From: Streptomyces sp. ISL-87
Lineage (GTDB): Bacteria; Actinomycetota; Actinomycetes; Streptomycetales; Streptomycetaceae
Length of the DNA stretch: 64,000 bases
NCBI RefSeq assembly: GCF_018614095.1
Contig: NZ_JAGGOY010000042.1
Location: 18,822 to 82,821, forward strand
Direction: 5' to 3'
Part shown: piece by piece, positions 17,165 to 26,632 of the stretch
How the letters are laid out: every line of letters begins with the position of its first letter
Numbering within the stretch: the stretch's first letter is position 1
Program-made: the position numbers and the translations under genes
Notes under the pieces: model-generated
The model's input: only the letters and a program-made list of their open reading frames with translations
Told to the model about the DNA's origin: nothing
Databases searched by the model: none

Positions 17165-19270
17165 TCAGCCGGTGGACGCAGCCGCGCCGCCCCGGAAGGC
17201 GCTCTCGTACGCCGCGTCGCCGATGGCCGCGCGGGCCTGCCGCTCGCCCCGGTCCCGCAGGGCCGTCAGCGAGGGGGAGCCGCCCATCTGGGGCCGGCCC
17301 ACCGTGCGCCACCAGGCGTGCCCGGTGCCCAGCAGGCGCGCCGCCAGTTCCCCGTCGCCCAGGGCCGCCACCGCCGCCGCGAGCAGGTCCAGGCCCAGCG
17401 CGATACCGAAGCGGTCCCCGAGCAGCCGCTTGCCGGACAGCATGGCCCGTACGTGCCGGGCGGCCTCACCGTGCTCGCCGAGCCCCAGCGCGGCCACGGC
17501 CAGGATGTAGTCCGCGTACGCCCGCAGCCAGCGCTCGCCCAGCTCGGTGCACGCCTCGCGCAGGCCCAGCGCCTCCTCCGCGGCCTCCTCGAAGCGCCCG
17601 AGGTCGCACAGGGCGTAGCCGGTGGCCAGCCGGCACAGGAGCCATCCCGGGCCGTTGGTCCGGCCGCCGTGGCCCGCCCGAGCCCGCGGGCCCGCCAGTG
17701 TGAGGGCCCGCGCCGCGTCGCCGGGCATCATCACCGACACCGCGTGCAGATAGGCCGCGCGCAGCTCCCGTTCCGGGTCCGCCAGCCGGGCCGCCTCGCG
17801 GGTGCACTCCTCGCCGAGCTCCCGGGCCGTGTCCAAGTCACCCTGGAGCATTGCCGTCAGCCCGAGGGCCCACAGCGCCTGGGTGTACGCGGCGCCCGTG
17901 CGCGGGGCCGCCCGCATCGCCCGCTCCAGGAAGGCCCGGCCCTCGTGGAGGTGCCCGCACGAGAACCAGAAGAACCAGAGGGCCCCGGCCATCTCCAGGG
18001 CCGCCGTCGGATCCGAGCCGAGCAGGTGCTCCAGGGCGGTGCGCAGCTGCGCGTGCTCGGAGGTCATCCTGCGGTACCAGTCCACCTGGCCCGGACCCAG
18101 CCAGCCCCGGTCGGCGGCCTGGGAGAGCGCCGCGTACCAGTGGGCGTGCCGGTCGGCGACGGTCCGTACCTCGCCGAGCTCGGTCAGCCAGTCGTGCCCG
18201 TACTCGCGGATCGTGTCCAGCATCGTGTAGCGGGCCCCCGCACCCCGCTCCTCGCTGCGCCGGACGACCGACTTCGCGACGAGGCCGGCCAGCACCCGCT
18301 CCACCCGGGACGGGGGCAGCGGGCCGCCCGCGCACACCGCCCGGGCCGCGGCCACGTCGAAGTCCCCGGTGAATACCGAGAGACGGGCCCACAGCAGCCG
18401 CTCCAGCGGCTCGCACAGCTCGTGGCTCCAGCCGATCGCGGTCCGCATCGTCTGGTGCCGGGGCAGCAGCGCCGTCCGGGCGTCGGTGAGTACGTCGAAG
18501 CGGGCGCCGAGGCGCTGGGCCGTCTGCTCCAGGGTCCACAGCCGCAGCCGCGCGCCGGCCAGCTCCAGGGCGAGCGGGATCCCGTCCAGCCGGCGGCACA
18601 CGTCGGCGGCGACGGCCGCCCGCCCGGGGTCGTCGAAGGCGGCCGCCGCCTGCGGGGTGGCGGCGAGGGCGCGCTGGCGGAAGAGGGCGAGGGCGTCGCT
18701 GTCGGGGCCCTCGCAGGGCAGCGGCCTGACCTCGACCACCTGCTCGATGGGGCAGCCGAGCGGCTCCCGTGAGGTGACCAGCACCGTCAATCCGGGGGCG
18801 GACTGCAGGAGTTCACCCACCAGGTGCCTGCATTCGGCCACCAGGTGCTCGCAGGTGTCGAGGACGAGGAGGAGTTCCTTGTCGGCCATCCACGCGCACA
18901 GCTCCTCGTCGAGGGAGCGAGCGGAGTGGTCGGCGACACCCACGGCGTGGGCCACGGTCGTGGTGAGCAGGCCGGGATCGCGCAGCGGCGAGAGCTCCAC
19001 CCACCAGCTCCCGTCGGGCCGGGCCTGCCGGACGGAGGCGGTCGCGGCGGCGCGGAGGGCGAGCCGGGACTTGCCCACGCCGCCCACGCCGGTGAGAGTG
19101 ATCAGTCTCTCCTCGCGCAACAGGTCCTCGAGATGGCCGAGTTCGTACTCCCGGCCGACGAAGCTCGCCGTTTCCGGCGGCAGATTCCCCAGCACGGCGC
19201 CCGAGTCTGGCTCAGGGTCGCCACCCGTGGAGTCTGCCTGATTGTTGTTGAACGAGTACGCACCGAACAC
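17165..19270 (-). CDS. AfsR/LuxR-like NB-ARC ATPase with TPR-like repeats
   Basis: 701 residues. After an N-terminal segment LPPETASFVGREYELGHLEDLL comes Walker A GVGGVGKS (61-68), Walker B LLLVLDTCEHL and the sensor segment GLTVLVTSREPL, then a winged-helix region and alpha-helical TPR-like repeats to the C-terminus. This is the architecture of the large transcriptional regulators called putative LuxR or AfsR-like ATPases, but I see neither an N-terminal SARP domain nor a C-terminal LuxR helix-turn-helix. The GTG start at 19270 lacks a good ribosome site, so the start is uncertain. Confidence 0.85.
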   Translation of the reverse strand: MFGAYSFNNNQADSTGGDPEPDSGAVLGNLPPETASFVGREYELGHLEDLLREERLITLTGVGGVGKSRLALRAAATASVRQARPDGSWWVELSPLRDPGLLTTTVAHAVGVADHSARSLDEELCAWMADKELLLVLDTCEHLVAECRHLVGELLQSAPGLTVLVTSREPLGCPIEQVVEVRPLPCEGPDSDALALFRQRALAATPQAAAAFDDPGRAAVAADVCRRLDGIPLALELAGARLRLWTLEQTAQRLGARFDVLTDARTALLPRHQTMRTAIGWSHELCEPLERLLWARLSVFTGDFDVAAARAVCAGGPLPPSRVERVLAGLVAKSVVRRSEERGAGARYTMLDTIREYGHDWLTELGEVRTVADRHAHWYAALSQAADRGWLGPGQVDWYRRMTSEHAQLRTALEHLLGSDPTAALEMAGALWFFWFSCGHLHEGRAFLERAMRAAPRTGAAYTQALWALGLTAMLQGDLDTARELGEECTREAARLADPERELRAAYLHAVSVMMPGDAARALTLAGPRARAGHGGRTNGPGWLLCRLATGYALCDLGRFEEAAEEALGLREACTELGERWLRAYADYILAVAALGLGEHGEAARHVRAMLSGKRLLGDRFGIALGLDLLAAAVAALGDGELAARLLGTGHAWWRTVGRPQMGGSPSLTALRDRGERQARAAIGDAAYESAFRGGAAASTG

Positions 19271-19346
19271 GGATGTAATTGTGCGTGATCTTCTTTCACG
19301 ACAGTGCCGTTCAGGCCAATACCTCGTCAGGTCCGCCCCGGATGTC

Positions 19347-20339
19347 TCAGCCCGCGGACTGACCCGCGAGCACGATCCGGCGCTCCGCGGAGAAGGCTCC
19401 CCAGTTGCCGTCGGGCAGTCTGGCCCGCAGTTTTACGGCCCATTCGGTGCCGGCCGGCTCCGTCACCGTCAGCCGGTGTTCGGCCCGGCGGGTCGTGGAG
19501 GGGGCCGGTGCCCCGGCGCCGAACTGGATGACGGTGGTGGGCCGCCCGTTGACGTAGAGCTGGTACTCGCGGGTTTCGCGGCCGGTGTCCGGGGCGGTCC
19601 AGGACAGGGTGACCGTGCCCGGGGACGCGACCGCCGTGAACTCGGCTGGAGCGGTGCCCGGTCCGTCGCCGCCGGCGGGCGGGGTCGTCACGTCCGCCGC
19701 CGGGCCGTCGGGGGAGGAGTTGTCCGCGCCGTCCCGGGCCCGGACGGTGAAGGTGTAGACGGTGTCCGGCCGGAGGCCGGTGAGGGTGGTGGCGGTCTCG
19801 GCGGGGCCGGCCGTGTGGATCCGGACGCCACCCTGGTAGACGTCGTACGCCGTCACGCCCGTGTCGTCGGTCGCCGCGGTCCAGGTCAGCCGGGCCGCGC
19901 GGGGTCCGTCCGGGCGTCCCGTCGTGGCGCCGGGGGCGGTGGGGGCCCGGCGGTCGTCGGCCTTGGCGGCCGGGGTGGTGACCACGGCTGCGGCGCTGGG
20001 CCGGGAGAGGTTCCCGGCGGCATCCTTGGCCCGGACCGTGAAGGTGTAGCCGGTTCGCGGGGTGAGGCCGGTGATGTCCACCATCGTCTTGTCGGCCGGG
20101 AGTTCGCGGGCCAGGCGGTCGCCCTGGAAGACCTGGTAGCCGGCCACCCCGTCGGCCTCCGCGGCCGCCTGCCACATCACGTGCGCGGAGCCTGCGCTGC
20201 CGGCCTGGGCGATGAGTCCGGCCGGGGGCGGCGGGGGTTCGGTGTCGGCCGCGGTGCAGGCGGCCAGGGCGCCCGCGGTCAAGGTCGCGAGGGCGGTCAG
20301 GGTCAGGCGGAGGGCGGGGGTGGGGGCGGTGCGTCGCAC
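19347..20339 (-). CDS. Lipoprotein with three fibronectin type III domains
   Basis: 330 residues from GTG 20339, with AGGAAG repeated upstream. The signal peptide ends in the lipobox LAAC, so the protein should be lipid-anchored outside the cell. Three FN3 domains follow: residues about 45-130 and 140-230 are typical, ending TPRTGYTFTVRAKDAAGN and RPDTVYTFTVRARDGADN. The third, about 240-325, is diverged. No catalytic domain is present, so it probably binds a partner or polymer at the surface. Confidence 0.85.
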   Translation of the reverse strand: MRRTAPTPALRLTLTALATLTAGALAACTAADTEPPPPPAGLIAQAGSAGSAHVMWQAAAEADGVAGYQVFQGDRLARELPADKTMVDITGLTPRTGYTFTVRAKDAAGNLSRPSAAAVVTTPAAKADDRRAPTAPGATTGRPDGPRAARLTWTAATDDTGVTAYDVYQGGVRIHTAGPAETATTLTGLRPDTVYTFTVRARDGADNSSPDGPAADVTTPPAGGDGPGTAPAEFTAVASPGTVTLSWTAPDTGRETREYQLYVNGRPTTVIQFGAGAPAPSTTRRAEHRLTVTEPAGTEWAVKLRARLPDGNWGAFSAERRIVLAGQSAG

Positions 20340-20538
20340 GGGTGCCTTCCTCGCCTTCCTCGGCTCTTCGGCTTCCTCGCAAAGGTCTAGACATTTATGA
20401 CATGCGGCGCCGCGGCCGGGCAAGACCCGTGAGGCCGGCCGACTCCGTCACGGACGGTCAACACCCGTTCGGCGGACACGACTTTCGCTCGAAGGCGGCC
20501 CCTCCTGCGCAACCATGGCGCCGCGTAAGGAGGTTTCG

Positions 20539-20733
20539 ATGGTGATTTCCCTCTCCGTTGTCGTCCTGCTCCTCGTCCTCGCGTGGATCTTCCTGCGCGG
20601 CGGCGGCCTCAAGTTCTCGCACGCCCTCGTCTGCGTCCTGCTCGGCTTCTACCTCGCGAGCAGCAGCATGGCCGCGACCATCCACGACGGCCTGTCGGCC
20701 ACGGCCCAGGTGGTCTCCAGCCTCAACCCCTGA
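20539..20733 (+). CDS. Small membrane protein (Spd-like)
   Basis: 64 residues with a strong AAGGAGG site. One long N-terminal hydrophobic helix (VISLSVVVLLLVLAWIFLR) and a second segment FSHALVCVLLGFYLASSSMA. Similar short proteins occur next to FtsK-like conjugation genes on Streptomyces integrative elements and as stand-alone chromosomal copies. No other element gene is nearby, so it looks like an isolated copy. Function unknown. Confidence 0.75.
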   Translation: MVISLSVVVLLLVLAWIFLRGGGLKFSHALVCVLLGFYLASSSMAATIHDGLSATAQVVSSLNP

Positions 20734-20878
20734 GCGCCCCAGCGTGATCAACTGTTGCGCGTTCGTGAATCATCCGGCTCTTCCATGGACTCCTCGGGCT
20801 CCGCGATTTAGCGTCTGGCGGCGGCGCGATGTCAGACACCACGTCAATAAAAACTGAAGAGAATGGGAGGAAGCCCGG

Positions 20879-21339
20879 ATGTTCCGAAGAGCGCTGAACT
20901 GCGCGGTGGTCCCGGTCATCGCCGTCTTCACGGCGATGTACGGGATCTCACCGGCCCAGGCCGAGGAGATACCCAAGGCCCCCGGCCACCGCCTGGTCAG
21001 CCACTACGACGGCAGCCCCGCGTCCGCCGTGCCGCTGACCGGCGAGAACCCGCCGCAGCACCCCTTCCTCGCACCCAACGGCCGCAGCGGCATGCACTCC
21101 GACGCGGCCGGCAGCGCCACGTCCCCCTGGTCCGGGCCGCTCGGCAAGAACCCCCGAGTGACCAGTGAGAAGATCGCCGCGCTGGGCGGCGAATCCGCAC
21201 CGGTGAGCGCCGCTGGAGGCAGCTGACCGGCACCGGACCGCTCTACGACAACAACTGGGCCCCGATCACCCTGGGCCCCGACGGCACGGCGTACGTCGGC
21301 GTCTTCAACGGCATCGTCGCGGTCCGCGACGGCGGCTGA
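20879..21339 (+). pseudogene. Remnant of a secreted beta-propeller-like protein gene (internal deletion and frameshift)
   Basis: Residues 1-105 or so in one frame give a signal peptide (VIAVFTAMYGISPAQA) and MHSDAAGSATSPWSGPLGKNPRVTSEKIAALGGE, then the frame stops at 21226. From about 21200 the +2 frame continues RRWRQLTGTGPLYDNNWAPI and TLGPDGTAYVGVFNGIVAVRDGG to a stop at 21337. These two pieces look like the first and last parts of the same kind of secreted protein, whose repeat-rich middle of several hundred residues is missing. A functional short secreted protein of 115 residues from 20879 to 21226 is possible but less likely. Confidence 0.65.
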
Positions 21340-21352
21340 CGGAAACCCGGAC

Positions 21353-21382
21353 CGCCGCGGGGGCCCCTCGGCCCCCGCGGCG
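21353..21382. terminator. Stem-loop terminator
   Basis: CGCCGCGGGGGCC at 21353-21365 pairs perfectly with GGCCCCCGCGGCG at 21370-21382. It serves the convergent pseudogene and cytochrome b gene. Confidence 0.7.
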
Positions 21383-21386
21383 CGTG

Positions 21387-22004
21387 TCATCCGCCGTGCC
21401 GCCAGAGCGGGTGCTCGCGCTCGGCCCACTCCCGCTCGACGGAGCCCGTGCGCATACCGCGCCGAGCCTCCGGATCGGCCAGGGCCTGGGCGATGTGCCC
21501 GGCGAGCACGACACCGAGAGTCAGGGCCAGCCAGTCGTGGACGAAGGTGGCGCCGGACCGCCAGACGAGCGGAGCGAGGCCGGTGAACCACATCAGCAGC
21601 CCGGTCCCGAGCATCACGAGGACCGCACCGCCCAGCCAGCCCGCGTACACCTTCTGCCCGGCGTTGAACTTTCCGGCCGGCCGCCGCGGCGAGCGGTCGC
21701 GGCGCAGGGCGGCCCGCAGCCAGGCCCGGTCGTGCGGCCCGAAGCGGTTCAGCCGCTCCAGGTCGGCGCGGAACGCCCGCGAGGCCAGCCCCAGCAGGAA
21801 CGGCACGACCGTCAGCAGCCCCGACCACTCGTGCACGGTGACCACGAGGTGCCGGCGCCCGACGAGCTCCGCGAGCGGCGGCAGGTACAGGCAGGCCGCG
21901 GACGCGACGCACAACCCCATCAGCGCGGCCGTACCCCGGTGCACCAGACGCTCCGCGCGGCTGAACCGGCCTACCCGGGCGGGCTGTTCAGACAGTAGGG
22001 GCAT
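21387..22004 (-). CDS. Cytochrome b561-like membrane subunit
   Basis: 205 residues from ATG 22004, which overlaps the upstream molybdoenzyme gene by 17 bp; an ATG at 22046 is also in frame. Four hydrophobic helices carry His residues suited to b-type heme: RLVHRGTAALMG, VTVHEWSGLLTV, ATFVHDWLALTL and AGHIAQALAD. It resembles the di-heme cytochrome b/formate dehydrogenase gamma group. It should pass electrons from the quinone pool to the adjacent molybdenum enzyme, as MsrQ does for MsrP. Confidence 0.85.
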   Translation of the reverse strand: MPLLSEQPARVGRFSRAERLVHRGTAALMGLCVASAACLYLPPLAELVGRRHLVVTVHEWSGLLTVVPFLLGLASRAFRADLERLNRFGPHDRAWLRAALRRDRSPRRPAGKFNAGQKVYAGWLGGAVLVMLGTGLLMWFTGLAPLVWRSGATFVHDWLALTLGVVLAGHIAQALADPEARRGMRTGSVEREWAEREHPLWRHGG

Positions 22005-22722
22005 CGTCGCGTCCGTTCGACTTGCCGACCCAGGCATCGATGTCATAGCCGAGACGCTCCCAGTAGCCGGGTTCGACGTCGCGGGTCACGGTGATACCGG
22101 AGAGCCACTTGGCCGACTTGTAGAAGTACATCGGGGCCACGTACAGCCGGACCGGGCCGCCGTGGGAATGGTTCAGCGGCTTGTCCTGCATCCGCAGCGC
22201 CACCATGACGTCGTCGCGCCTGGCCTGCGGGAGCGTGAGGGTCTCGGTGTACGTGCCGTCGAAGCAGCTGAAGCGGATGGCCCGAGCCTCCGGCCGCACC
22301 CCCGCGGCGTCGAGCAGCTGGAAGAGCGGAACCCCCTCGAACGGCGTGCCGGGGACCCGCCAGCCGGTGACGCACTGGACATCGCGGACCACACGGGCCT
22401 GCGGGAGCCGGCGGAGCGCTTCCAGGGTGTACGTCGTCGGCCGCTCGACCAGCCCGTCGACGGTCAGCCGGTAGTCGTCCGGGCCGCGTTCGGGGACGGA
22501 CGAGGCGACCGAGTAATAACGGAACCCGCCACCATTGGGCAGCAGCCCGGTCAGGCCCGTGGGGTCCTTGTCGGCGGTGGCGCCGAGGACGGCTTCGAAG
22601 CCCCGCTGGAGAGAGGGCGCGCCCGCCAGACCGGCTGCCCCGAGCCCGACCATCCCCAGGACCAGACGACGTCCGACCGGGGCGCCCCGCCCGTCGGGGT
22701 CCGCATGCTGTTCTGTGCTCAC
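21988..22722 (-). CDS. Molybdopterin-dependent oxidoreductase, sulfite oxidase/MsrP-like
   Basis: 244 residues. The N-terminus GRRLVLGMVGLGAAGLAG has a twin arginine and may be a Tat signal. The Mo-ligand cysteine is in VQCVTGW, and FSCFDGTYTETLTLPQA and GGPVRLYVAPMYFYKSAKWL are typical of the oxidoreductase molybdopterin-binding domain. No C-terminal dimerisation domain is present, as in YedY/MsrP. Likely acts outside the membrane with the cytochrome b encoded next to it. Substrate (oxidised methionine, sulfite or other) is not known. Confidence 0.88.
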   Translation of the reverse strand: MSTEQHADPDGRGAPVGRRLVLGMVGLGAAGLAGAPSLQRGFEAVLGATADKDPTGLTGLLPNGGGFRYYSVASSVPERGPDDYRLTVDGLVERPTTYTLEALRRLPQARVVRDVQCVTGWRVPGTPFEGVPLFQLLDAAGVRPEARAIRFSCFDGTYTETLTLPQARRDDVMVALRMQDKPLNHSHGGPVRLYVAPMYFYKSAKWLSGITVTRDVEPGYWERLGYDIDAWVGKSNGRDDAPTV

Positions 22723-23092
22723 CCGGCGATTCGACCACCGCGGCCGCCCCGAAACCAGGCCTGGCGGGTGTCCGTCAGACTTCCGTCACACCTTGACGTC
22801 ACAGCTCCAGGCGTACGGATCACCCGGTTTCCGGCTACGAGGTGCCGCCTCGGGCGTACGGGGCTTTCAATGCAGGTGTCCGAGGCGGCCCTCCGCGGGG
22901 CCGCCCCCAGACCTCGGCGGCCCCGCGCGCGCCGGCCCCACCTCTGGAGACCGCCTGCCGCTGCCGCAGCCCCCCTCCCGGGCTGGCTCGACCGGCTGCT
23001 GCCGCACGTGGACACCGAGGGCGAGGGCGAGACGGCCGGCCCGGTGGCCTGACGCCGTCGGGGTCGGGGTCGGCGCTGGCGCCGGTGAACCG
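22723..23092. other. Intergenic region, possible 60-codon ORF
   Basis: About 370 bp. It holds an ORF at 22870-23052 (+) ending PGWLDRLLPHVDTEGEGETA, very rich in Arg, Pro and Ala, without a ribosome site. I do not recognise it and doubt it is translated. No terminator stem stands out. Confidence 0.35.
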
Positions 23093-24211
23093 TCAGGACT
23101 GTCCGCCGACCCGTTCGATGGCCACCATCGCCGCGTCGTCCCCCAGCCGGCCGCCCGGTGAGTGGCTGAGCAGGTCCGCGCACAGGTGGCGCAGCAGCGC
23201 CTCCGGTCCGTCGCCCGGCCAGTCGGCGACCCGGTCCGGCAGCGGGTAGAACGCGCCGGACGCGTCGCGGGCCTCGACGACGCCGTCCGTGTACAGGAGG
23301 ACGATGTCGCCCGTCTCGAAGCCGAAGTACTGCGGGGCGAAGCCGGTGTCCACGAACTGGGTGAGGCCCAGCGGCGGCGCCGGGTGGTCCACCTCCAGCG
23401 GAATGACCCGTCCGCCGCGCAGCAGTAGGGGCGGCGGGTGCCCGCAGCTGATCAGCTGCAAGGTCATCTCCTGGTCGCGGATGTCGAGCACGGCCGCCGT
23501 GGTGAAGCCCTCGCCCGGCGGGGCCGGGTCGTCTCCGCTGCCGTCGGGATCCGCGGTGACGGCGGCCTCGAGGTAGGAGACCAGTCCCGGCAGGTCTGCC
23601 TCCTGATGGGCGGAGGCCCGGAAGGCGCCGAGGACGATGGCGGCCTCCCCGACCGCCTCCAGCCCCTTGCCGCGGACGTCCCCGATGATCAGCCGCGTAC
23701 TGTGCGCGGTCCGCGCGGCGGCATAGAGATCGCCGCCGATCTGCGCCTCGGCCTCTGCCGCCAGATATACGGAGGCCACCCGCAGCGGGCCCATCCGGTC
23801 GCGCAGCGGCCGGAGCACCACCTGCTGTGCGGCCTCGGCCACCGACCGGAGTTGGGTGAGCTGCTCCTCGTGGACCTCGCGCAAATGCGCGAAGAAGGTC
23901 ACGAACGCCGAGATCAGGACCAGGGCGATGATCTGGAAGGTGTGGTTCAGATCCGTGAGGGTGGTCCGCGCGACGGCCACCATCGACTGCGCCAGGACCG
24001 CCACCGCGCCGACGAACCCCGTCATCCGCGGCCCGGCGAACGAGGCGGTGACGGCCGGTGCGGCGACGAGGAACGGACCCAGGTGCACATCGGGTGGCGC
24101 CAGGACGTCGACCACCGTGACGATGGCGATCAGCGCGAAGGGAACCGACAGCATCGCCATGCGCGGTTCCGGGTACCGGCGAAGACGTGGGTGCGGCAGC
24201 CGGTCATCCAT
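23093..24211 (-). CDS. Membrane-anchored PP2C (SpoIIE-type) phosphatase
   Basis: 372 residues from ATG 24211. The N-terminal 130 residues form four or so membrane helices, followed by a short coiled coil (HLREVHEEQLTQLRSVAEAAQQ). The C-terminal domain has the SpoIIE/RsbU metal motifs IGGDLYAA, IIGDVRGKG, CGHPPPLLL, LLYTDGVVEARD and GDDAAMVAIE. It should dephosphorylate an anti-anti-sigma factor in response to a membrane signal. No HATPase or PAS domain. Confidence 0.9.
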   Translation of the reverse strand: MDDRLPHPRLRRYPEPRMAMLSVPFALIAIVTVVDVLAPPDVHLGPFLVAAPAVTASFAGPRMTGFVGAVAVLAQSMVAVARTTLTDLNHTFQIIALVLISAFVTFFAHLREVHEEQLTQLRSVAEAAQQVVLRPLRDRMGPLRVASVYLAAEAEAQIGGDLYAAARTAHSTRLIIGDVRGKGLEAVGEAAIVLGAFRASAHQEADLPGLVSYLEAAVTADPDGSGDDPAPPGEGFTTAAVLDIRDQEMTLQLISCGHPPPLLLRGGRVIPLEVDHPAPPLGLTQFVDTGFAPQYFGFETGDIVLLYTDGVVEARDASGAFYPLPDRVADWPGDGPEALLRHLCADLLSHSPGGRLGDDAAMVAIERVGGQS

Positions 24212-24435
24212 GACTCCTGGATACACCGCGCTGATCGTTCTCGCGTACCGGCCATGCCGTGACAGGTGACGGAGCGTCGGCCGGTCGAGCGAGCGCGTGC
24301 ACACATCACCCGTGGCCGGCGCGGGGTCGCGGTTCTCACCCGCCTGACGCAGTATGAAGCCATTTGCCCTGCCGGATGTATCCATCCGCTTACCATGTGT
24401 GGCGAACGGTGCTAATCGCCCATAACTTCTGCATC

Positions 24436-25503
24436 ATGACGAATCGGCAGCTGAAGTGCCTGGCATACATCTCGGTCGTCATGGCCGCCGGTGTGGGCGC
24501 AGCCGCGCCCTCTTCCATGGCGGCCAGACACCTGGTGCATCCAGGCCAATCGATCCAGGCGGCGGTGGACGCCGCACGGCCGGGGGACAGCATTCTCGTG
24601 CTGCCCGGCACCTACCACGAGAGCGTCCTCATCACGAAGAGGCTGACCCTGACGGGGGTGGGGTATCCGGAGCGGACCGTGATCACGCCTCCGACGGCGG
24701 GCGTCCGCGCGGGCAACGCCTGTGCGCAGGCGGGCAATGGAATCTGCGTCATGGGGGACGCGGCGAAGACCGTCGACTGGGTGAACATCCGTTCCCTGAC
24801 CGTGTCCGGCTTCAAGAAGAGCGGAATCTGGGCCACCTACACCGACCGGCTGCGCGTCGAGCGCGTGACCGCCGAGAAGAACGGGACCTGGGGCATCGCC
24901 CAGCAGAGGTCCACCCGGGGGGTGTTCCGCAACAACCTCGCCCGGGACAACGGGGAGTCCGGCATCTTCATCGCCAACACCATCGACCACGAGGGCGGCG
25001 CCACCGACACCAAGGGCGCCGTGATCCGCCACAACACGCTGACCGGCAATCGGATCGGAATCACCGTCAGGCGGGTCAGGAACCTGTCTGTCAGCGACAA
25101 CACCCTCACCGCCAACTGCGGCGGCGTCTTCGTCGTCGGTGACGAGGGCAAGCCGGCGGCCGGAGACATGACCGTCCGGGACAACCGGGTCATCGCGAAC
25201 AACAAGTTCTGCGCCGGCACCACCCGCCTCCCCGCCATCCAGGGCAGCGGCATCGTGCTCACCGGCGCCGAGGACACGCTCGTGCGCTCGAACACCGTCC
25301 GCGACAACGTCGGCGCCTCGCCGCTCTCGGGCGGGATCGTGCTGTTCCAGAGCTTCGTGGGCGCGGCGAACACGAACAACGTCATCAGGGACAACGTGGT
25401 GACGGGCAACAAGTCGGCGGACCTGGCCAACCGGGGCAAGGGAACGGGCAACACGTTCCAGGGCAACAGGTGCCTGGTCTCCGAACCCGCGGGGATGTGC
25501 TGA
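24436..25503 (+). CDS. Secreted right-handed parallel beta-helix protein
   Basis: 355 residues from ATG 24436, which gives a signal peptide (LAYISVVMAAGVGAAAPSSMA). The mature protein starts VHPGQSIQAAVDAARPGDSI with LVLPGTYHESVLI, then repeated coils of the N-x-x-x-x-N-G-x-G-I type (VIRHNTLTGNRIGITV, VRDNRVIANN, VIRDNVVTGN). This is a right-handed beta-helix (PbH1/NosD-like) fold seen in polysaccharide lyases and many secreted actinobacterial proteins of unknown role. No catalytic residues can be assigned. Two Cys pairs may form disulfides. Confidence 0.88.
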   Translation: MTNRQLKCLAYISVVMAAGVGAAAPSSMAARHLVHPGQSIQAAVDAARPGDSILVLPGTYHESVLITKRLTLTGVGYPERTVITPPTAGVRAGNACAQAGNGICVMGDAAKTVDWVNIRSLTVSGFKKSGIWATYTDRLRVERVTAEKNGTWGIAQQRSTRGVFRNNLARDNGESGIFIANTIDHEGGATDTKGAVIRHNTLTGNRIGITVRRVRNLSVSDNTLTANCGGVFVVGDEGKPAAGDMTVRDNRVIANNKFCAGTTRLPAIQGSGIVLTGAEDTLVRSNTVRDNVGASPLSGGIVLFQSFVGAANTNNVIRDNVVTGNKSADLANRGKGTGNTFQGNRCLVSEPAGMC

Positions 25504-25541
25504 CCGGTGATCCCCGCCATCATCAGGAGAAACGAGGCCGT

Positions 25542-26612
25542 ATGACCACGGTAAGTTCCACCCCCACCTCCCCCTCCAAGCCCGCGGCCTCCGCCGCGCC
25601 CACCCCGCAGCCGGCGATGCGACTGCGCGAGCTCGTCTTCGGGGCGGCCTGCGCCGCGGCCGTACGGGCGGCCGCCCGCCTCGGCGTCGCCGACGCGCTC
25701 GGGGAGTCACCCGCCTCGGCGGCGGAGCTGGCCAAGGCCGTGAACTCCGAGGAGCAGCCGCTGCGCCGACTGCTCCGGGCGCTGTCCTGCTACGGGATCT
25801 TCGCGGAGACCGAGGACGGGAAGTTCGTCCACACCGAGATGTCGCGGCTGCTGCGCGACGACGATCCGAACAGCCTGCGCTACATCTCCCTGTGGTGCAC
25901 GGAGCCCTGGACCTGGCAGGCGTGGCCGCGGCTCGACGACGCGGTGCGCTCCGGCGGGAGCGTGTTCCACGAGCTGTTCGGCAAGGGCTTCTTCGACTAC
26001 CTGCACCAGGACGCGCACGAGTCGGCCCACGTGTTCAACCGGGCCATGACCACGTCCAGCGAGCAGTCGGCGCGGGACGTCGCGGAACTCCTCGACCTCA
26101 CCGGCGTGTCCGTGGTGGCGGACATCGGGGGCGGCCAGGGGCACGTGCTCGCGAGCCTGCTGGAGAAGCACCCGAAGGTGAAGGGGACCCTGCTCGACCT
26201 GCCCGGCGTGGTGGAGCGGGCGGATCCCCGGCTGCGCGAGGGCGGCTCGCTCGGCGGGCGCGCCTCCATCGTCCCCGGGGACTGCCGGGAGGCCATCCCC
26301 GTCGACGCCGATATGTACATCATCAAGAACATCCTGGAGTGGGACGACGACAGCACCCGCAGAACCCTGCGCAACGTCGTCGCGGCGGCCCGCCCCGGAG
26401 CGAGGGTAGTCATCATCGAGAACCTCGTCGACGACACTCCGTCGATGAAGTTCACCACGGCCATGGACCTCCTCCTGCTGCTCAACGTCGGAGGCGCGAA
26501 GCACACCAAGGAGAGCCTCGTCAGCCGGATGGCCGACGCCGGTCTGGTGCTCGGTGAGATCCGTCAGGTCAACCCGTATCTCCACGCCTTCGAATGCACC
26601 GTGCCCGCCTGA
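25542..26612 (+). CDS. SAM-dependent O-methyltransferase (polyketide tailoring type)
   Basis: 356 residues from ATG 25542. The N-terminal helical dimerisation domain (LRELVFGAACAAAVRAAARLGVADAL) is followed by a Rossmann domain with SAM loop VVADIGGGQGHVLASLL, GTLLDLP and the C-terminal IIENLVDD. This is the class of small-molecule O-methyltransferases in aromatic polyketide pathways (TcmN/DnrK/MtmM type). It lies next to a SchA/CurD gene and a whiE-type hydroxylase, which supports a role in methylating a spore-pigment-like polyketide. Confidence 0.9.
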   Translation: MTTVSSTPTSPSKPAASAAPTPQPAMRLRELVFGAACAAAVRAAARLGVADALGESPASAAELAKAVNSEEQPLRRLLRALSCYGIFAETEDGKFVHTEMSRLLRDDDPNSLRYISLWCTEPWTWQAWPRLDDAVRSGGSVFHELFGKGFFDYLHQDAHESAHVFNRAMTTSSEQSARDVAELLDLTGVSVVADIGGGQGHVLASLLEKHPKVKGTLLDLPGVVERADPRLREGGSLGGRASIVPGDCREAIPVDADMYIIKNILEWDDDSTRRTLRNVVAAARPGARVVIIENLVDDTPSMKFTTAMDLLLLLNVGGAKHTKESLVSRMADAGLVLGEIRQVNPYLHAFECTVPA

Positions 26613-26632
26613 CATCGGCCGGTCCCCGCGAC

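Noticed and set aside
22870..23052. 60-codon ORF after the molybdoenzyme gene
   Set aside because: No ribosome site, Arg/Pro/Ala-rich, no recognisable family; kept only as a note on the gap.
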